From: Vitellaria paradoxa
Taxonomy: Eukaryota; Streptophyta; Magnoliopsida; Ericales; Sapotaceae
Assembly: GCA_019916065.1 (NCBI GenBank)
Contig: CM034242.1
Coordinates: 15,314,823-15,378,822, forward strand
Direction of reading: 5' to 3'
Length of the DNA: 64,000 nucleotides
Position numbers and translations under genes: made by a program. Shown one piece after another: positions 59,401-64,000 of this stretch. Position 1 is the first letter of the stretch. Every line of letters starts with the position of its first letter. Under the pieces are notes generated by a model that was not told the origin of the DNA, did no database searches, and was given only the letters and a program-made list of their open reading frames with translations.

Positions 59401-62400
59401 TCATTTCCATGTCTTATATCAATTAGTGATGGAATTTGAATAATGAACATGTACAAAACTTCCTTATAAAAATATATGCGGGTCAGTAGACAGAGTCTTG
59501 TTGACATCTTAATTTCTTTTTATATATGCATCATCTTATTACTAAATTTTGATTATCATGTCACAAACATATCTTGTTTAACATATTACTAAGAGATACT
59601 CACACTACCTCAAGGTTGAAGAAGAAAAACAAATGAAGAACAGTTATCTGGGTCTGCTCGTCTTTGTCTACAATTGGTGATACATAACTTATTCACCACA
59701 TCCCTATTTATAGACAAGGGTCTATGAGTTTATCTCCTTCCACACACCTCCTCTTCCTTCCTCAGGTCAACAATTCACATGACTTGTACAGCTATAGCAC
59801 ATCTATGTTGCTTTCTTCCTGCACCAGATGGTTCTAGCTGTCATCAGTTCATGACAAGTGGGCATGCAAGTGGGCTTGAAGATGATGATGGACCAAGTAA
59901 GGGGTGAAATGATGATTGTCCATGCAAGTGACTAAGGTCATTGTTGAATCTGGTTGAGAGATGAAATTGAATTGGAAGTTTTGGTTAGGGATGAGAATGA
60001 GTTTGTAACTAAATCTAGGAATTCGGTTGGGGAATAAAATAATAATTTAGGTTTAGGAAAATAATTAAATATTGAGGATATAACTTTGGGTCAAGATATT
60101 TTAAATAAAGAGTTCTCGACTAGGGACTGAGAATAAAATGAGAATGGAATGGTGCCGTTCTGAACAAAAATTTCCATGTACATTCTGAATAAATATATAT
60201 TCAAAACAGATTTAAGAAATTATTTATTTCAAAAATATTCCAATAACTGAGATACTAAAAATAAAAATTAAATTTACTAGAAAATCAACTAATATTTATA
60301 TATTAAAATTTAAAAATTTCAGCATGTTACATTGATCCTGGTAGGCTGATTGATTAAAGAGGTTTTCTCGTTCACCTTTTCTTAGTTTTGCAATGAAATT
60401 TCTTGAGTTAAGTCAGGGACTCAGGAATCTGGATAACATGGGTAAACTGGCGTCTAAATTTTTTTGCTGTCTTTTTATCTTATTTAATAGGGTATTCTTT
60501 ATGCGCCAAAGTTATTGCCGAAACTTTTGTAACTTTGACTGCAGAGTTTTTATGCAATTCACAGAACTGATTTTATACTGTTCATATCAGATCTTTTGTG
60601 GCTTCAAGAAATTGTCTTTTTATGTCTATTCTAAGACGAAAACAAACATAGGGTTTTGAGGGCGTGGTTCAATAACTTTTTTTATTGTCTTTTGATTATA
60701 TTACTATGTTGTCTGTTTTTATTTTTATTTTTTTTTTAGTTGGGTAAAATGTTCTCTGTATCAACATTGAAATCCTTTTGTCCCATACAGGTTGGAGCAT
60801 GTTGATCAAATTTTGAGATCTGCTTGTCTTTCAGGATATCTACATGTTCGGACTGTATAATCTTCATCTTTGCTTTGTATTTGTTTTAAAATGTTCCATT
60901 TCTGCGCATTGTTAACTTCATTGAGCTTTCCTATATCTTTTCACTTATGAATACACAGAGAAAATAAATGGAAAAAGAGAGAATTATGAGAATGGATTAG
61001 GGAGAATTAATCTACTCTTCATTTATAATTAAATATTTGTAAGCATCAGATAAGGGCAACATGCCCAAATGTTTAAAACACAAGAATACTCATAAAATGA
61101 CTAATAATAACAAACTCTTTAACATTTTCTTTGATAGAGATGGGCAGCATTACCTGGAGAACCACCTCCTATTGATGATGCTGAAGTTGATGACTGGCTT
61201 CCCCGCTATCTCGTTCTTCACGGAGCTTGCATCTTCTTTTATTTGTTGTCCACAGGTAGGTGATTGAATTTTTTTAGGTAGCAGCGTATTTGGTATCCAC
61301 TTATAAATGGTATCCCCCCCCCCCACCAACAATCATACACACCATCTTTATTGCCATTCGTGATGATTTGGTTCATTACTGCTTGTGATGATTTAGATTT
61401 TGCATAAATTGTTTAGTCAAAATTAGGTCTATCATCAGTGGTGTTTTCCCTTGAAGTAATGTTGTCTTGAAAGCATGCATGGCAGTGTGGAAAGGTTAAT
61501 ATTATTTGCAGATATTGCTACTCTCAGGAAGGAGTAATTTGTTGCACTAATGCGTAGTTTTGATAATTAATCGACCTTACAAATTAAGCATGGTGGCTTA
61601 TTGCGGCTATCCAGTCAAAGCGTGTGGGAATTTTAGCCCAAATTTTCTAATTGGCTAGTCTTGCCCTCAAATTTTGTTGTGTTTTTCAATGTTAAAGGTA
61701 TAGTCTATAGCTTAGGAGACATACTTGCATAAAATGATTTTTTTTTTTTTTTTTTTTTTGGTAAAGCCATTTGAAAATTTGAAGATTGTCAAAGTAGCCT
61801 TGACAGATTATGGATCTAACTAATTTAATTAACCACAACTGAAAGGAGTAAAAAATCATTTAGTAATCAAACCAATAAACACAGGGATATTAAATGAGGA
61901 AACCCTATATCCACTATTTTTAAGTAAAAATTCGAGTCTATTGGGCCACTAACTAAAAGAAATTCATTCAAAAAGAATAGTTGTACGGTAACAGGAAATT
62001 ACCATAGACCTAGAATAGCTCCACAATCTGTCTACTATACTTTCTTGCTTGATTTCACGTTGCACCAAGTCTGCAATGAACTGCTTAACTCCTCTACTTG
62101 AAGTCCACATAGAACTCCAAGCTTATCTTCTTACCAGTAGCTCTTCACATACATGAGTACTCCACACCTTTGAGTTCTAATAAACAGAACTCTCTCATGG
62201 TTGAGTTCCCACACATATAAACTTTAGTACTCACGCAATCGAGGCTGGGTGGTCAAGGTTGAGTTCCCACACATATAAACTTTAGTACTCATGCAATCAA
62301 GGCTGGGTGGTCAAGGTTGAGTTCCCACTTAAAACTTAACGATTTCATTTGCACAGGGTACACCAAGGGTGCTCAAAAACCAGTGTTATAGTATACCCAG

Positions 62401-63393
62401 AATACAGGAAGGGTGCTTAAAATTCAGATTGCTTCCAACTGTGTTTCAATGCCAACTTGGTGTTGATCAAGTCTTGCAAATACTATAAAGGACCTAGTGT
62501 GAACTTGACGAACAAGCTCTAGATATTTCTCTCTCTCCCTCTCTCATTTTTTTTTGGGTTTGGGTGTGACTTCAAACACTATGATTGATTAAAAGAAATA
62601 GAGTTTACTAAGGCTTAGTAAGTATAGTAACAGAAATTATCATTATATTAGGACTTTATACTATATCCTAACTTCTGTAATGATGGTGCCACTTAAATTG
62701 GCAATATACCTCACGGAGAGTTGTTTGTTTATTTCCCTATATGACTCTATTGCAAATTTGTTGAATTCATTATCAAGTACCCAAAAATTCCTGTCCCCAC
62801 GTTTTTATAATTTATTATTGGGAGTAATTGATGAAAAAGGGAAACACAATATTACAGAATTATTTTATTTTATATTATTAAGATTTTATTTTATTTTAGG
62901 AAAGATTTTATTCTAGAATTTATTTTGAATAGGATTTATAAGAGATTTTATAGAATTTGATTAAGAGACATTTATTTTTAATTTGATTTATCTTAGAATA
63001 ATGATAGGATTTGGTTAGCCTATGTAAAGCTTTCATTGTATTGGATTAGGTAGACCTGAAGATTTGAGATTAATTATGAAAATGGCTTGTACGCCTTCGT
63101 TTTTCTTCCCCTTCTGATCTGTACTCTTCTTATCCTATTTCTTGTTTAATCTTTTTCTCTCTTTGTTTTGATTTCTACTGTTCCGCATTAGTAATGCATT
63201 GTCTCTCTCTAATGAACTTGAAAGAAATAATTTTGCAGATTTGAGTCCTCAGGACTCCACCCTACTAGCTGATATCACTGAAGTAGGTCCTCTGCCATGC
63301 ATTACACGAGATGATGAGGAAACTCGATACTGCTTTTATATCTTAACTCGGCATGGTCTGCGATATGAATGCTCCAGTGTATCCAAAGTACAG
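56427..63393 (+). CDS. coiled-coil and PH-domain protein, 5' part, continues past window
   Basis: Exons: 56427-56484, 56551-56617, 60791-60854, 61138-61255 and 63239-63393. All borders are GT-AG, and the phases add up to 154 codons without a stop. The N-terminus is MAPTVRKRSTETYFTV, followed by an acidic heptad segment VEALRSELADLEEREAYMKAR...LEHVDQIL. The start of a PH domain follows: SGYLHVRTRW, a WLPRYLVLHGACIFFYLL strand pair, and RYCFYILTRHGLRYECSSV. PH domains bind phosphoinositides or proteins at membranes; the ligand here is unknown. The PH C-terminal helix lies in the next exon outside the window. The 66-bp intron 1 is chosen because the alternative acceptor breaks the frame. Confidence 0.87.
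56636..56929 (+). repeat. 147-bp tandem duplication in intron 2 of the PH gene
   Basis: Two adjacent copies share TTTTCTTTTCTCTGTTTAAT, AAGACGCGATTG and TGTTACATAATTTA, with about 10% difference. Purely intronic. Confidence 0.9.
56971..60331. mobile_element. 3.36-kb insertion with TG...CA ends and 5-bp duplication in intron 2
   Basis: TTGAT at 56966-56970 and 60332-60336 flanks the block. It begins TGTAATGTCCTAAATTTTTA and ends TAAAAATTTCAGCATGTTACA, which are inverted relatives of each other. A 5-bp duplication with TG/CA ends suggests an LTR-class origin. However, no direct LTR pair or coding sequence was found, so it may be a very decayed or composite element. It contains (TA)n at 57113-57133, a repeat phrase TCAATCACAGGGATTGTG near 57465, and a run of ten G at 59065-59074. 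Confidence 0.65.
60859..61137 (+). other. intron 3 of the PH gene
   Basis: 60855-61137, GTATAA...TGATAG. Nothing recognised inside. Confidence 0.75.
61256..63238 (+). other. intron 4 of the PH gene
   Basis: 1983 bp, GTAGGT...TTTGCAG. It holds a C run at 61315-61324, a poly-T at 61738-61759, the 58-bp repeat at 62199-62335, and a stretch at about 62850-63180 that reads like a decayed LTR (GCCTATGTAAAGCTTTCATTGTA). No exon was recognised inside. Confidence 0.7.
62199..62335 (+). repeat. 58-bp tandem repeat, 2.3 copies
   Basis: GGTTGAGTTCCCACACATAT starts at 62199 and 62257, and its first part again at 62315. The copies are nearly identical. Confidence 0.9.
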
Positions 63394-64000
63394 GTAAACA
63401 CAATAATTTGACGTCTTGAGTTAGTGCAGATATTGAATGTTAACTTGTACCATGGCCAACATCTTGTGGACTTTTTTTTTAATGAGTAATCAAAATTATA
63501 TAAAAGAGTATCAAGAAGATGCAAGTGCGGTCAAATTACACTCCCAAGCTATCTACAAAATCAAAAAAAAAAAAAAAAAAAAAGAAAAGAAAATGGTTCA
63601 AACTCTTGCCCCCTCAAGCCAAATGTATAACAATGACAAAAACAACTGCTCGCCCTATACACAGGCAATAATTTTATATCTGTAATCTTCTCCTCTATTT
63701 TTTCCCCAAATCAGTTAAGGAATAGAAAATGGGATGAGATCCCATCCCCTCCTCCTGTGGCTGGGGATTTTAACACCCCACTAAGAAGCCAAAAAAGCTT
63801 TAGCCTTAGCCCTCCTTGGGGAGACCCCGGCAATACCAGCGTGCGGTACAATGAGGTTCCACAAATCCTAACCTATGAGCACTCCACAAACAGGTGATTA
63901 ATGAATTCTGCTGCATTCTTTCATAGGCAACAGCGGTTCACTTTTATCATTCCCCTCCTTAGGTTGTCAATAGTTAAAATCTTGGTGTTGATTCTCCCTT
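63394..64000 (+). other. start of intron 5 of the PH gene
   Basis: GTAAAC donor at 63394. It contains poly-A at 63564-63582. No further exon before the window ends. Confidence 0.7.

Noticed and set aside
62850..63180. Solo copia-type LTR
   Set aside because: TATGTAAAGC and TTCATTGTA phrases resemble an LTR, but TG...CA ends with a duplicated target were not found.

Overview
This is an AT-rich stretch of a plant nuclear genome, almost certainly a eudicot. The evidence is plant-lineage transposable elements (Tat-type Ty3/gypsy, a Cassandra TRIM carrying 5S rDNA sequence, MULEs, hAT, CACTA), GT-AG introns with T-rich acceptors, and two host genes of plant families. The species cannot be told from the sequence. 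Gene density is low: about 12 kb is gene territory, and the rest is nested, decaying transposons and AT-rich spacer.

Layout. 1-9139: the 3' part of a dead Tat-lineage Ty3/gypsy element (gag, protease, RT, RNase H, second archaeal-type RNase H, integrase), then an array of short hairpins, an antisense coding block, a polypurine tract and a 604-bp 3' LTR. 9140-15690: dispersed repeats. They include a complete 775-bp Cassandra with 5-bp target duplications, two paired hairpins whose outer stems differ in sequence but stay paired, and a CACTA end. 15693-21843: a complete autonomous-type MULE with matching ends and a perfect 9-bp target duplication. It carries a MURA-type transposase full of in-frame stops and, on the opposite strand, a two-exon GRF zinc-finger gene. 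22482-22722: one exon of a Mg-protoporphyrin monomethyl ester cyclase (CRD1/CHL27) pseudogene. 23900-25789: the 3' half of a Ty1/copia element. 25838-26976: two hAT elements placed end to end. 28346-34461: a third hAT split by a 4.98-kb gag-only LTR element.

Host genes. 35466-43549 (+) is a complete five-exon gene for a 1312-residue, highly charged, repeat-rich protein of the plant family that includes Arabidopsis At5g53440, reported as HIZ2, a ZC3H13-like partner of the m6A methyltransferase complex. 56427 to beyond 63393 (+) is the 5' half of a gene for a coiled-coil plus PH-domain protein. Its five visible exons keep one reading frame for 154 codons. Its second intron holds a 147-bp tandem duplication and a 3.36-kb insertion with a 5-bp target duplication. 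A CT-rich, 138-bp tandemly duplicated leader-like block at 52014-52287 may belong to its promoter region.

Between the genes lie MITEs, a 1.1-kb non-autonomous MULE with a 9-bp target duplication, a 189-bp hAT MITE, a (GA)n tract, and members of two dispersed families present three times each. Exact repeat ends were matched by eye. Functional names rest on recognised motifs and remembered family sequences, not on a search.
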